This document shows, one piece after another, positions 16,240-23,665 of a stretch of DNA of 47,543 bases (position 1 is its first letter; every line of letters starts with the position of its first letter). The translations under genes and the position numbers were made by a program. Source of the stretch: a virus; the IMG/VR virus record IMGVR_UViG_3300049893_002819, positions 1 through 47,543 of that record; one strand, written 5' to 3'. The notes beneath the pieces were generated by a model. The model was given only the letters and a program-made list of their open reading frames with translations. It did not search any database and had not been told where the DNA came from.

Positions 16240-18556
16240 GCTTCTTCACCTTGCTCCGGGAGCCTACAGGCTCACCTTTCTCGTCCTTTATCAGTTCAGT
16301 CTCCCTCTCCGCAGTCGCTGCCTCAATGAGGGCCTTCGTGTGGGCCTCGAACTTGGCGATGGCGGCGTCCATGTGGGCTTGGAAGACTTTGAGGGCCATT
16401 TCCTGCTTCGCAGTGTCGTACGTGATCTTGATGTCTTGGCGGTGCTCTCTCTCCTTCTGCACCATCTCTACACGAGCCTTCTGCATCTCCATGCCCATCT
16501 TCTGTATGTCGAGTTTCTGCTCGAACTGCTGTTCTTGGGCCTTGAGGGCGAATTCTCCCATCAACTTCTTCATCTCAAGGCCAAGCTGCTGCTGGGCTTC
16601 ATTCAGCTTCGCGTTCAGCTCATGTTCTCTCTCATCAAGTTGACGCTCGCGCCTCTGAATGCGATCCTTGTGCTGGTCGATGATCTTCTGGGCAGTGCCC
16701 TCGGCTTGCTGAAGCATCTGCTGGGCACGCACGAGGCGAGGATCAACTTGCTGGTTGAAGAACCGAGCGGAGTCCTTGAACCCCGCGAGGCCGTAAAGCT
16801 CCTTCCGAACCTCCTGCAGGTCGAGATCTGGGGGTCCTTGGGCCACAAGCTGGGAGTAGGCTCCCGTAGCTTGCATAAATTTCTGGAATCTGCCGTCAGG
16901 ATCCGTCGCTCCCATCCCCACATTGATGTTGATGGTCAGTTCTTGGTCGAGGAGCTTGTCCAAGTCGGGAGATTGGAGGTAGTGTTGCCAGACTTTCGCT
17001 TTCTGAGCCGCAATTGCGAGGACAGTCGAGTCGCTCTCGTACTTTTGCTCGAGTTTTGCGAGCTGGCGGAGGGTCGGCTCAAGCCAAGTCTCTACCCACA
17101 CGCGGAAAGTGTACTCAGTCAGCATGTTTGAACCAGCGCCCATCATTTTCATGCCGCCGACAGTCTCATTCATCCGCCGATTTGTCATCACAGAGGCGGA
17201 ATTGAGGCCTCCACCCTCGAGATCATCGAAATCTGCGTTCAGGCGGTCTTGTTCCTGGAAGGAGCTGGCGGTCACATCCGTCCAGTTCACCTCCCGCACG
17301 TCCTTTTCCACGTCTGAAGCCATGGTGACGCCGCCAGGCACATTGCGGAGGATACCCTCCACGTCTACCTGCGAGCCCCGGCGCACAATCCAGCGCTTGT
17401 TCAACACGAACTTCACGTTATCCAACCGCTGGTTCGCTACTTCATTCGCTTCTTGCTGCAACTGGCTCCCCAGCTGGGCCAGACCCTTGGGCATCGCTTG
17501 GTGAGTTTCCACCACACAGAAGCCGATTGTGACTGGGATCTCGTTCAGAGGGAAGAGTTCCTTCAGAGGAACAGGATCTGTAAGGAGATCCATGTCTTTC
17601 AGGCTGTAGAAAGCTACAGTTTTCCCGCCGGAGCGGATGAAGTTGAGGTGAACCTGGATGACGTCGAAGTCAGACACACTACTTGTGACTGTGTCCGGAT
17701 TCTCTCTCTTCCCATCCCGGGCCTGCTGGACAGGATCATCATCCTTCATCCGGGCCTCGAGGAGGACTTTCTCCTCTAGTCGCTTCCAGGGCTTCCCTTC
17801 TTTCCCATAACCGTTCTCCATCCGGTCAAGGACATCCTGCAGATACATCGGCATTTCGAGGATGAGGTAAGGACTCGTCCCTACAACATCATCCCACTTC
17901 GCAGCTGGGTCGAACCGCAGCCGTTGGATGCTTAGAAGCTCACAGCAAGGCTTGTCCACTACAGGGACATCCTCCTCCATCTCAAGGGGGATCATCACCC
18001 CCGGCATGATTTCCGCCTGCTTCGTGACAGTCTGCTTCTCAGTCTGGTAGTCCCAGTACTGGAACGATGCACAGATGCCCACAGTCATAGCATCCTGGAA
18101 GGCACCGACTGCAGTGATGAACCAAGGGATACCCTTCCGACTATTCGTGAGGCGGTACTGGAGGAGTTCCTTCGTGATGGCGGCGGAGATCGCCTGGTCC
18201 CGGTCACTCTCATTCACTGGCAGCACAGTCAGCACATCCGGATTGCTGAACAGAGCTTGTGCTGCAGTCGCCTCATGCTTGCGAATCACGCTGCGAGTCT
18301 TCGGGCGGAAGATGCGGCTACGGTACTTGTACCCCTCGCTGTTGTACTTGCTGTCTCGAGGGTGCTGGGAGTTGAAGAGGCGGAGCCCATCCTCCCAGTT
18401 CTTCCGGTAGTTGTTGTCAGCGTACGTCGTTGAGCGCTTGTAAGCGTCTTGTGCGAGCTTCATCCAGGGATCGCTGGAGGAAAGCCCTGTCGTGCCGGAG
18501 CTGTTCCCGAGGAGATTTCCTGCGGCTTGGCCGGGAATCTGGTTCGTTGTGGGCAC
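16232..18556 (-). CDS. P22-like portal protein
   Basis: This 774-residue protein has the size and organisation of P22-type portals. An early block KNWEDGLRLFNSQHPRD and YRSRIFRPKTRSVIRKHEAT (residues about 49-97) forms the usual N-terminal segment. It is followed by a wing and clip region, and then a long charged helical C-terminal section (about 620-760; QQAEGTAQKIIDQHKDRIQR, rich in Glu, Gln and Lys), the expected barrel-type coiled coil. The portal forms the dodecameric DNA channel at the head vertex. GTG starts directly after the preceding TAA. The gene lies downstream of the terminase and two small genes. Confidence 0.9.
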   Translation of the reverse strand: MPTTNQIPGQAAGNLLGNSSGTTGLSSSDPWMKLAQDAYKRSTTYADNNYRKNWEDGLRLFNSQHPRDSKYNSEGYKYRSRIFRPKTRSVIRKHEATAAQALFSNPDVLTVLPVNESDRDQAISAAITKELLQYRLTNSRKGIPWFITAVGAFQDAMTVGICASFQYWDYQTEKQTVTKQAEIMPGVMIPLEMEEDVPVVDKPCCELLSIQRLRFDPAAKWDDVVGTSPYLILEMPMYLQDVLDRMENGYGKEGKPWKRLEEKVLLEARMKDDDPVQQARDGKRENPDTVTSSVSDFDVIQVHLNFIRSGGKTVAFYSLKDMDLLTDPVPLKELFPLNEIPVTIGFCVVETHQAMPKGLAQLGSQLQQEANEVANQRLDNVKFVLNKRWIVRRGSQVDVEGILRNVPGGVTMASDVEKDVREVNWTDVTASSFQEQDRLNADFDDLEGGGLNSASVMTNRRMNETVGGMKMMGAGSNMLTEYTFRVWVETWLEPTLRQLAKLEQKYESDSTVLAIAAQKAKVWQHYLQSPDLDKLLDQELTININVGMGATDPDGRFQKFMQATGAYSQLVAQGPPDLDLQEVRKELYGLAGFKDSARFFNQQVDPRLVRAQQMLQQAEGTAQKIIDQHKDRIQRRERQLDEREHELNAKLNEAQQQLGLEMKKLMGEFALKAQEQQFEQKLDIQKMGMEMQKARVEMVQKEREHRQDIKITYDTAKQEMALKVFQAHMDAAIAKFEAHTKALIEAATAERETELIKDEKGEPVGSRSKVKKRG

Positions 18557-18928
18557 TTAGTGGACCGCCTTCACAGGGAGGGGAGCTGCCCAGTACTTCT
18601 GCATCTTTACGTCGTCAAGTTCGAAAGTGGTGACAGGGTCATCAGTCCTTGCTCCCCGAGCGAGGTTGGCCCTCTCGAGAAGCTCTCCCGCCGCCATGAG
18701 GATTTCCCTCTTGCGTCTCGTCGCGTCGTGGCTCAGCTGGTCCATCTTCCTCAGCATCCCGATGAGGCCCCGGCGACCACTCGCCTCAAGGTGCTTAATG
18801 ATGAGGACACCCCCCTTACACTCTATCCACCAGCTGTGGTTCGGGTAGGCAGAGACGAGGAGTTCCGCGGACTCCTTCGCGCAGGCATCTGCTAGGGGGT
18901 TATCACCAATGCAGTGGATGAGGGCCAT
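18557..18928 (-). CDS. Hypothetical protein upstream of portal
   Basis: This 123-residue protein begins MALIHCIGDNPLADACAKES and has a WWIECKGGVLIIKHLEASG segment, with a helical, charged second half (RKREILMAAGELLERANLAR). It is linked to neighbours by a 1-base overlap upstream and direct abutment to the portal start. Similar small proteins precede P22-type portals in other phages, but I cannot name the family. No membrane segment or catalytic motif is visible. Confidence 0.65.
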   Translation of the reverse strand: MALIHCIGDNPLADACAKESAELLVSAYPNHSWWIECKGGVLIIKHLEASGRRGLIGMLRKMDQLSHDATRRKREILMAAGELLERANLARGARTDDPVTTFELDDVKMQKYWAAPLPVKAVH

Positions 18929-19116
18929 CAGGTGCCTGTCGCAGTGCCAGTATAGGGGCCGCCGTTCGGCTCACTCGCGTCGAACTTTCGCCCGTTGGAG
19001 AACTCGTAGGCGGTGTCTTTCTTCCCCCACTCGTCACCCCAAGATTGCTTGACAAGGGCGCCGAAGGAGATCTGGCGAGTCACCGGCGGGATAAGAGGAA
19101 CACCTGAGCGGGCCAT
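18928..19116 (-). CDS. Small hypothetical protein
   Basis: This 62-residue protein, MARSGVPLIPPVTRQISFGA and onward, is rich in Gly, Ser, Thr and Asn at its C-terminus (NGGPYTGTATGT). It shares single-base stop-start overlaps with both neighbours, which supports co-translation. No domain is recognised; it is probably a packaging- or head-associated accessory. Confidence 0.5.
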   Translation of the reverse strand: MARSGVPLIPPVTRQISFGALVKQSWGDEWGKKDTAYEFSNGRKFDASEPNGGPYTGTATGT

Positions 19117-19292
19117 CAGTGCTTCCCCACAACGAGGTTCATAATGACGACGAGGACACTCAAGCCCCCCACCGCCTTCCAGATAAGGCTCTTGATCCCC
19201 TCAAGGTCCGTTGTGAGGTCACCAAGCTTCTCCAGCACATGGCCCATGTTGGTCTCAAGCTTGGCCAAGCGTTCGCCAGGTTCGTCTCCCAT
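19116..19292 (-). CDS. Small coiled-coil membrane protein (XhlA-like architecture)
   Basis: This 58-residue protein begins MGDEPGERLAKLETNMGHVL, a short coiled coil, and ends with a hydrophobic span (GGLSVLVVIMNLVV) and GKH. Coiled coil plus single C-terminal membrane helix is the layout of XhlA/haemolysin-type holin accessory proteins. I chose the ATG just past the terminase stop; a TTG about 30 codons upstream is possible but overlaps terminase. Alternatives are an unrelated membrane anchor or a holin accessory. Its placement beside terminase rather than the lysis genes is unusual. Confidence 0.5.
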   Translation of the reverse strand: MGDEPGERLAKLETNMGHVLEKLGDLTTDLEGIKSLIWKAVGGLSVLVVIMNLVVGKH

Positions 19293-19293
19293 A

Positions 19294-20727
19294 TCAGTAG
19301 TCCGGGAAGTAGGGGGGGTCATAACTGGCGGGCCCTCGGTATTCGGCGGAATCTCCGAAGGTGAGACAGAAAGCATCAGCAATGTCAGGGCTCCTTGGAT
19401 AGCGTTTTTTCATTTCGTCTTTACTCTCCACTTTGATCTTCCCGTTGGAGGTGAAGGCGTACTTCGGCATGGCAAGCTCTGCAAGCAACGCCTCGTCTGG
19501 GAAGAGTTTGCAATTCTGCTTCTCGAGCCACTTCCTCGCCCTGAACCACAGCTCATCCCGCAGGCGCGCATATCGGTCGTCGATGCTGGTGGCTTCTGCG
19601 ACATTGACTCCGATGGCTGGGAGGTTGAGTTCGAGGAGCCTATCGAGAACACCAGCACCGACGCCGATTACATCCACGAAGATGTAGTCTGGGCGGTTCT
19701 CAGGAAGGGTTTGGTTCCACTCAGCAAACACTTTTCCCGCCGACTGCATCGTGTCCATGCCAGACCAGCTGATGTGCTTCTCCAGCGTTGCGTTCGTCAC
19801 CCGCTTCACAAGCACAGTCCTGTCTGAGCCGAAGCGGGCCACATCCACACCCCAGATAGGCTTGCCGAAGGGCTTGACATCCCGCACCTTTGCAGCCTCA
19901 CAGAGGTGCATTGGGATCACAGAGTCGCTTTCCTCGAGAGGGAAGTCTCCCATAACCCGGACGCGATACACATTCGAATCTCGTCCGTATTGGTGGATAA
20001 GCTCATCCCTGAACAGCTGGCTCTGGAGGGGGCAGTCCTCACCATTCACCTGGATCGTGCCCCACATCTCCCTCAGCTTATGGTGCGTCTCGTAGAACAG
20101 CCCCTCGAGGCGTGTGGGGTTGGAAGTGAGGATGACGAAGGAGTCCTCGCTGGAGAGGGCCCCGCGGCCCGCCTCGAAGATGCTTTCAGCTACACCAGAC
20201 GCCTCATCCACGATGATGAGGACGTGTTTGGAGTGGAGGCCCTGCAAGGCCTCTGGCTTCTCTGGCCTCGCGGTCCGCGCAACGCTGAAGGACTCTTGCG
20301 GAGCCTCAATCATCTCGAACTGGTCAGCCTTCCAGTTGAACTTCGCACCGAGGGCAGGTACTCGTTCCTTGAGGCGACGATGCCAAAGGCTCAGTTCCGC
20401 CCAGAGGACATCTGACATCTGCGTGGCGGTGGGAGCAGTGCAGCCGCCCTTGGCGGGGAAGTAGCAGGTGTGGAACCAGAGGATAGAGATACTGAGGAAC
20501 ATGCTCTTGCCAACACCGTGGCCGGAGCGGATGCTTAGGCGGCGGCGCTTGACAAGGAGCTTGGAGGCCTCCCACTGCCAGGGGAGGATACCTTCCTTCT
20601 TCTCCGGGTCCCACTCTGGCGGGAGGCCAAGAGCCTCCACCGCGAAGAGTGCGGGTCCTCCAGCCCGCCAACGGAGGATTCGTTCCCGAGCCTCATCAAC
20701 CTCAGCGGGTAATGGCTGTGCGCTCAC
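19294..20727 (-). CDS. terL: Terminase large subunit
   Basis: This 477-residue packaging motor has an ATPase domain with Walker A SGHGVGKS (68-75) and Walker B VLIIVDEAS (169-177), followed by TSNPT (201-205) as coupling motif. The C-terminal nuclease domain has WGVDVARFGSD (292-302, D295), VDVIGVGAG (351-359, D352) and RSPDIADAF (445-453, D448 and D451), the expected RNase H-like metal ligands. All key residues appear intact. It cuts and pumps concatemeric DNA into the prohead through the portal. ATGA overlap with the small-subunit gene shows co-translation. Confidence 0.96.
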   Translation of the reverse strand: MSAQPLPAEVDEARERILRWRAGGPALFAVEALGLPPEWDPEKKEGILPWQWEASKLLVKRRRLSIRSGHGVGKSMFLSISILWFHTCYFPAKGGCTAPTATQMSDVLWAELSLWHRRLKERVPALGAKFNWKADQFEMIEAPQESFSVARTARPEKPEALQGLHSKHVLIIVDEASGVAESIFEAGRGALSSEDSFVILTSNPTRLEGLFYETHHKLREMWGTIQVNGEDCPLQSQLFRDELIHQYGRDSNVYRVRVMGDFPLEESDSVIPMHLCEAAKVRDVKPFGKPIWGVDVARFGSDRTVLVKRVTNATLEKHISWSGMDTMQSAGKVFAEWNQTLPENRPDYIFVDVIGVGAGVLDRLLELNLPAIGVNVAEATSIDDRYARLRDELWFRARKWLEKQNCKLFPDEALLAELAMPKYAFTSNGKIKVESKDEMKKRYPRSPDIADAFCLTFGDSAEYRGPASYDPPYFPDY

Positions 20728-21206
20728 GCTGTCTCGGGGGCCGGGGTCACATCAATGGGAGGACGCTGCTGGGAGGGGAGGGAGCTTAGTATCCCCATGA
20801 GGCTGTGAGTGTGGTTCACGTTCGCATTCACTTCCACGCGAGCACCGTAGCCGAGGGCCCGGGCACTGTTCTTGAAGACCTCCAGCACAAGCTGGTCTGA
20901 AGGGTTAGCCTCGAGCTTCTCACGAAGGCGGGCGATGGACTGGAGGACGAGGCCTTTGAAGGATTCCTCAACAGCCCCCCTCAGCATAGGATCAATGATT
21001 TCGTCCTTCCTCGAGGCGATGAAGGCCTGGAAAGCGTCTGAGGCGATGACTTGGCTAACCCAGCCTTCTGTGTAGCCGAAGTGGCGTGCAATCTCGCCCT
21101 GGGATACAGCTGGATTACTGAGGATGAGATCCGCCATTGCTTGGTGACTGTAGCCAACCTTCGCCACACCCCCTCGCACTACACCAGTTGCCGGATCAGT
21201 CCACAT
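20724..21206 (-). CDS. terS: Terminase small subunit-like DNA-binding protein
   Basis: This 160-residue protein starts MWTDPATGVVRGGVAKVGYS at an ATG with GAGG eight bases upstream; a longer frame to 21377 exists but its extra 57 residues are Pro/Gly-rich and lie across the control region, so I reject it. A helix-turn-helix segment (VSQGEIARHFGYTEGWVSQV, about residues 38-57) should bind the pac site. A helical middle (VEESFKGLVLQSIARLREKL) is the likely oligomerisation section. Directly upstream of terL, it marks the first gene of the late arm. Confidence 0.82.
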   Translation of the reverse strand: MWTDPATGVVRGGVAKVGYSHQAMADLILSNPAVSQGEIARHFGYTEGWVSQVIASDAFQAFIASRKDEIIDPMLRGAVEESFKGLVLQSIARLREKLEANPSDQLVLEVFKNSARALGYGARVEVNANVNHTHSLMGILSSLPSQQRPPIDVTPAPETA

Positions 21207-21490
21207 TTGTAAGTCCTCGACACACCAAGCGACGTTACATCCTACCACGGGGGATGGGTACTTGCAAGTGGGAGCTGGCGGGCCGCGTGGTGCGGCGGGT
21301 TGGCCGGGCGGGTTACTTGCCCCAATCTCGAACGAGATTCCTACCACCAAGCGCCAGAAAATATGAGGCTCCCCCAATCAGCACCCCGGCCTTTGTCGGG
21401 ATACCCCCGCGGCTGGGGGTCGCTGGGACCCCTACTGGGTCGCGCTGGAAGAGAATAGTTCGCATTCGCACTGAGATTGTGCGGTGCAGC

Positions 21491-21520
21491 ATTGTCGATC
21501 CAAGCTTACAATCCTGACAA
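21491..21520 (-). promoter_or_regulatory. Candidate leftward (late-arm) promoter
   Basis: On the minus strand, TTGTCA (-35) and GACAAT (-10) are separated by 18 bases. Both hexamers depart from consensus, so strength would be modest and could depend on an activator. The -35 lies inside the TTACAAT...ATTGTAA inverted repeat. Confidence 0.3.
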
Positions 21521-21536
21521 TTGTAACAGTTTGTAA
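21506..21536. promoter_or_regulatory. Operator-like TTGTAA repeat cluster
   Basis: A perfect inverted repeat TTACAAT - 7 bases - ATTGTAA (21506-21512 and 21520-21526) is followed by a third half-site TTTGTAA at 21530-21536, starting 10 bases after the second, one helical turn. The cluster overlaps the leftward -35 and lies 15 bases before the rightward -35, a good place for a regulator acting on both arms. Confidence 0.5.
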
Positions 21537-21551
21537 ATGTTGGTCCGGCAC

Positions 21552-21581
21552 TTGCATTCCGGCATCTGGCTATGGTATGCT
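21552..21581 (+). promoter_or_regulatory. Rightward sigma70-type promoter with extended -10
   Basis: TTGCAT and TATGCT are 18 bases apart, and TGG precedes the -10, giving an extended -10 (TGn). Part of the spacer (CATTCCGGCA) is shared with the promoter at 22500, suggesting duplication of a promoter unit. It would drive the 157-residue first early gene after a leader of about 150 bases. Confidence 0.6.
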
Positions 21582-21688
21582 GTGTCTACGGAGTAGGGAT
21601 TACGACAGTCCCCGACAGGGGATGACGCGGCGAAATACCGTTGAATCCGGAGCAGCGTCTAATGGTCCCTACAACGTGGAGGAAGTGG

Positions 21689-21731
21689 CAGGTTAGCGCC
21701 ATGCACCCCTCCATCCAACCAATCTAACCTG
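21689..21731 (+). promoter_or_regulatory. Inverted repeat in the first early leader
   Basis: CAGGTTAG and CTAACCTG form a perfect 8-bp stem with a 27-base loop that ends just before the ribosome site (GGAG) of the first early gene. The loop contains ATG at 21701 that would give an 8-codon peptide, without a well-placed ribosome site. This may control translation of the next gene. Confidence 0.4.
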
Positions 21732-21743
21732 ACGGAGAACACC

Positions 21744-22217
21744 ATGAAACAAGAGAAACGGCAATCCATCAAGACGTCCGTTGCGCCAAGCGGCATTATC
21801 ACGTTCAGCACGCCGGCGGGGAGCTTCACGTTCGACCCTGCAGGCTGTACGGATGACGTGGAACGGCGCGCTACGCTCAAAGGCTACATCGAGAAGGTCA
21901 GCAACAAGGCCGCGATGCCGATGGGCACAGCGTGGAGCGTGAAGCTTGCTGCGATGAAGCAGCTGGCGGATCGCCTCGCGAGTGGCGGCGCGTGGAGCGA
22001 GCGTGCGGAAGGCGCATCGAGCCTCAACCGTGCGTGCCTCTTCGCGGCAGTCGCAGCGGTGCGCGGGCTTGCGCCGGAGCAAGTGCAAGCGAAGTGGCAG
22101 GACAAGCCGGACGCGGTGCTGCGGACTGTGCTGACGCACAGGGATGTTGCGGCAGAGTACGCGCGGCTTACGTCGGCGGGCAGCGTGGACGAAGAAACGC
22201 TCTTCGCAGACTTGTAA
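21744..22217 (+). CDS. Early hypothetical protein (paralogue of gene at 24023)
   Basis: This 157-residue protein starts after GGAG. Its N-terminal half has short beta-like stretches (GIITFSTPAGSFTFDPAG), then helical sequence AWSERAEGASSLNRACLFAA and a C-terminal SVDEETLFADL. The order of features and several residues (W-S-x-R-x-E-G, then an R-A and A-x-x-G run, QV-A, and final VD...LFA-L) are repeated in the 177-residue gene at 24023, so the two are distant paralogues. It is the first gene after a strong promoter, so an early function such as host takeover or DNA binding is plausible. The family is not recognised. Confidence 0.75.
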   Translation: MKQEKRQSIKTSVAPSGIITFSTPAGSFTFDPAGCTDDVERRATLKGYIEKVSNKAAMPMGTAWSVKLAAMKQLADRLASGGAWSERAEGASSLNRACLFAAVAAVRGLAPEQVQAKWQDKPDAVLRTVLTHRDVAAEYARLTSAGSVDEETLFADL

Positions 22218-22227
22218 GCGTAGAGGG

Positions 22228-22253
22228 GAGGGAGGGGCAACCCTCCTTCCCTC
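22228..22253 (+). terminator. Possible hairpin after first early gene
   Basis: A G-rich arm (GAGGGAGGGG) pairs with CCCTCCTTCCCTC through about ten pairs, with one bulge and a short loop. It starts 11 bases after the stop. No T-run follows, so termination would be weak or factor-dependent. Confidence 0.35.
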
Positions 22254-22265
22254 TCGGCGCTGGAG

Positions 22266-22488
22266 TACGACTACTACTACATCCCCAACCCCACGGGGTG
22301 GTTATCTCATAATCCGTCCGAGATATGCCAAGTGTCCAAGAGTCTTTTATCCATGTCTCTTAGTATATATATTATTTTTTTTTACTTATATAGGAAGGGA
22401 TAAGGAATACGAACGGAATACATGGGAATAACTCGGGCGGATATGGAAGGAATGGGGGCATGGGGTTGGGGATGTTGTGGTTGTGGTA
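22266..22488. repeat. Large imperfect inverted repeat with AT-rich core (possible origin)
   Basis: Arms of 57 bases (22266-22322 and 22432-22488) face each other. CATCCCCAACCCCA/TGGGGTTGGGGATG is a perfect 14-bp pair, and ATCCGTCCGAG/CTCGGGCGGAT matches 10 of 11, with exactly 18 bases between the two blocks on each side. Outside, a TACnACnACnACn pattern agrees except at every third base. The core holds TATATATATTA and nine T in a row (22361-22392), plus GGAATA repeats at about 22404-22429. An easily melted core flanked by inverted arms fits a replication origin; no initiator gene or experiment supports this. Confidence 0.5.
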
Positions 22489-22499
22489 TCAATCCTTGA

Positions 22500-22528
22500 T
22501 TGACATTCCGGCAAGCCTAGCGTAGAAT
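22500..22528 (+). promoter_or_regulatory. Strong sigma70 promoter
   Basis: Perfect TTGACA, 17-base spacer, TAGAAT. It immediately follows the right inverted-repeat arm and drives the Ea22-like gene. The sequence closely resembles the promoter at 23914 (GCG-TAG-ATGG around the -10). Confidence 0.8.
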
Positions 22529-22583
22529 GGGGGCGTGGTGGCGGATTGCCGCCAGCCCCAGACAACAGAGAAGGAGCTAGACT

Positions 22584-23018
22584 ATGAATGAAACCAAGCA
22601 AGCCACAGCACTCAACCTCAACCAGTTCGATGGGCATACGCCGGGACCGTGGAGCGTACAGGCCCGCTTTACCAACCTGTTCGCAGTTATGGCACCGCAT
22701 CAGCCGCCGTGCCCTGCGCCTTCTGACGTTGCGAACAATCTGCGAGAGCCTGACGCCCACCTCATCGCCGCCGCGCCCGCCCTGCTCTCCGAGTGCCGCC
22801 GCCAGCGCGAGGAACTCCGCGACTTAGACGGCGAATTGCAAGCATCGTTAGCGCGCGGACAGGATTGGTTGGCCCAAATCGCCAAGCTGCGCGAGGCGCT
22901 GCGCGTGATAAGCATCAACGGGATGCTCGGCGCAAGGAACAGTTTGGACGACGTGGTAAAGGCAACACATGCCGAGTATGAGGCCATCGCCAACACCGTG
23001 CTTGAGTCCGCCGAATGA
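22584..23018 (+). CDS. Ead/Ea22-like protein
   Basis: This 144-residue protein follows AAGGAG. It contains HTPGPWSVQ (residues 18-26) and EPDAHLIAAAPALLSECRRQ (55-74), the hallmark segments of the Ead/Ea22 family found in early regions of many lambdoid and other phages, followed by a helical charged C-terminus. Their role is unclear; they are often accessory. It is the first gene after a strong promoter and ends with ATGA overlap to a small downstream gene. Confidence 0.85.
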   Translation: MNETKQATALNLNQFDGHTPGPWSVQARFTNLFAVMAPHQPPCPAPSDVANNLREPDAHLIAAAPALLSECRRQREELRDLDGELQASLARGQDWLAQIAKLREALRVISINGMLGARNSLDDVVKATHAEYEAIANTVLESAE

Positions 23019-23185
23019 GTGCCTTGAACAAGTACCGAATGGTCTACATCCCGCAAGCAGGCACGAGGCCACACTCCTTGCCTCTCCTCGCAGAGAGTGC
23101 AACAGTCGCAGTGGTGCTTGCGGAGAAGTTGGCTCGGATCGCAGGATGGGTCTTGCTTACAGTGAAAGGAGGGTGGAAGTCATGA
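23015..23185 (+). CDS. Short hypothetical protein
   Basis: A 56-residue frame begins MSALNKYRMVYIPQAGTRPH with ATG overlapping the previous stop (ATGA) and ends overlapping the next start in the same way. The middle is hydrophobic and alanine-rich (ATVAVVLAEKLARIAGW). Double coupling supports expression, but no domain is visible. A weak amphipathic or membrane-associated helix is possible. Confidence 0.45.
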   Translation: MSALNKYRMVYIPQAGTRPHSLPLLAESATVAVVLAEKLARIAGWVLLTVKGGWKS

Positions 23186-23367
23186 AATACTGGGCACAGA
23201 TACAAGCGCCTGCAGGGAACTGGGTTGATGTTCTCGGGACAGATGACTTGGAAACAGCTTTCGACTTCGCAGATTGGCACAGGGAGAAGGGAGATCAAGC
23301 AAGAGTAGTAAAGCGTATCGATCTGCCCCTAGAAGACCCTCGCGGGCTTCACTCAGATCATGAATAA
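23182..23367 (+). CDS. Small hypothetical protein
   Basis: This 61-residue protein starts MKYWAQIQAPAGNWVDVLGT, with GAAAGGAGGG before ATG, and overlaps both neighbours. The arrangement of two aromatic beta strands and a helix (DLETAFDFADWHREKG) resembles small phage proteins that occur beside Ea22-like genes. The function is unknown. Confidence 0.6.
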   Translation: MKYWAQIQAPAGNWVDVLGTDDLETAFDFADWHREKGDQARVVKRIDLPLEDPRGLHSDHE

Positions 23368-23665
23368 GCATCCGCGAGCATCCGCTGTCCTCAACGAGGA
23401 CGCAGTTCGACGCATCCGCAAGCTCGCATCTGAAGGATGGACCACGCGAGCACTCGTCCAGGAGTTCGATGTAGGCTTCGAGACGATTCGCCGGATCATT
23501 CGATGGGAGACTTGGCGCTGGGTCAGCGAGGCGCCAAGCGCAGGTGCGAGCATCCCACCAGCACATGATGCGGCCTCGAGCCTCGCACGCCTCCAGACAC
23601 TCCTCGGCACGCCAGATGGAGACTCACTTGTGGAGCAACTGAAAGGAGAGAAAGATGTCTCGTAA
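23360..23665 (+). CDS. Small helix-turn-helix protein
   Basis: This 101-residue protein begins MNKHPRASAVLNEDAVRRIR and contains a helix-turn-helix (TTRALVQEFDVGFETIRRI, about residues 28-46) of the type seen in small phage or recombinase-derived regulators. The C-terminal half is polar and Pro/Ser-rich. It lies in the early block just before a promoter and could control that or the divergent region. Overlaps on both sides show it is translated with its neighbours. Confidence 0.6.
   Translation: MNKHPRASAVLNEDAVRRIRKLASEGWTTRALVQEFDVGFETIRRIIRWETWRWVSEAPSAGASIPPAHDAASSLARLQTLLGTPDGDSLVEQLKGEKDVS

Larger units (their letters stand above)
21207..21743. promoter_or_regulatory. Divergent control region between late and early arms
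   Basis: These 537 bases hold no convincing gene: the open frames present have poor codons and no ribosome site. From left to right the region contains a GC-rich stretch with short hairpins (such as ACCCCC/GGGGGT near 21405-21420), a weak leftward promoter overlapping TTGTAA-type inverted repeats, an extended -10 rightward promoter, and a long 5' leader with an inverted repeat before the first early gene. Terminase and the first plus-strand gene diverge from here. Confidence 0.75.
22218..22583. other. Non-coding region with candidate replication origin
   Basis: These 366 bases between two early genes have no gene with a ribosome site. They contain a hairpin after the first gene, a long interrupted inverted repeat around an AT-rich centre, a strong promoter (22500-22528), and a leader hairpin TGGCGG/CCGCCA at 22539-22554. 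Confidence 0.6.

Noticed and set aside
20724-21377. Longer small-terminase reading frame starting at 21377
   Set aside because: The extra N-terminal 57 residues are Pro/Gly-rich and lie in the control region. The ATG at 21206 has a proper GAGG site.
22144-22431. Plus-strand open frame running from the first early gene into the AT-rich gap
   Set aside because: It has no ribosome site, implausible composition, and crosses the inverted repeat.
22451-22487. G-quadruplex as the main function of the G-rich run near 22455-22475
   Set aside because: The runs are explained as the right arm of the inverted repeat. Only three clear G4 runs are close together.
21207-22583. tRNA genes or CRISPR arrays in the non-coding gaps
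   Set aside because: No cloverleaf-compatible segment and no evenly spaced direct repeats were seen.
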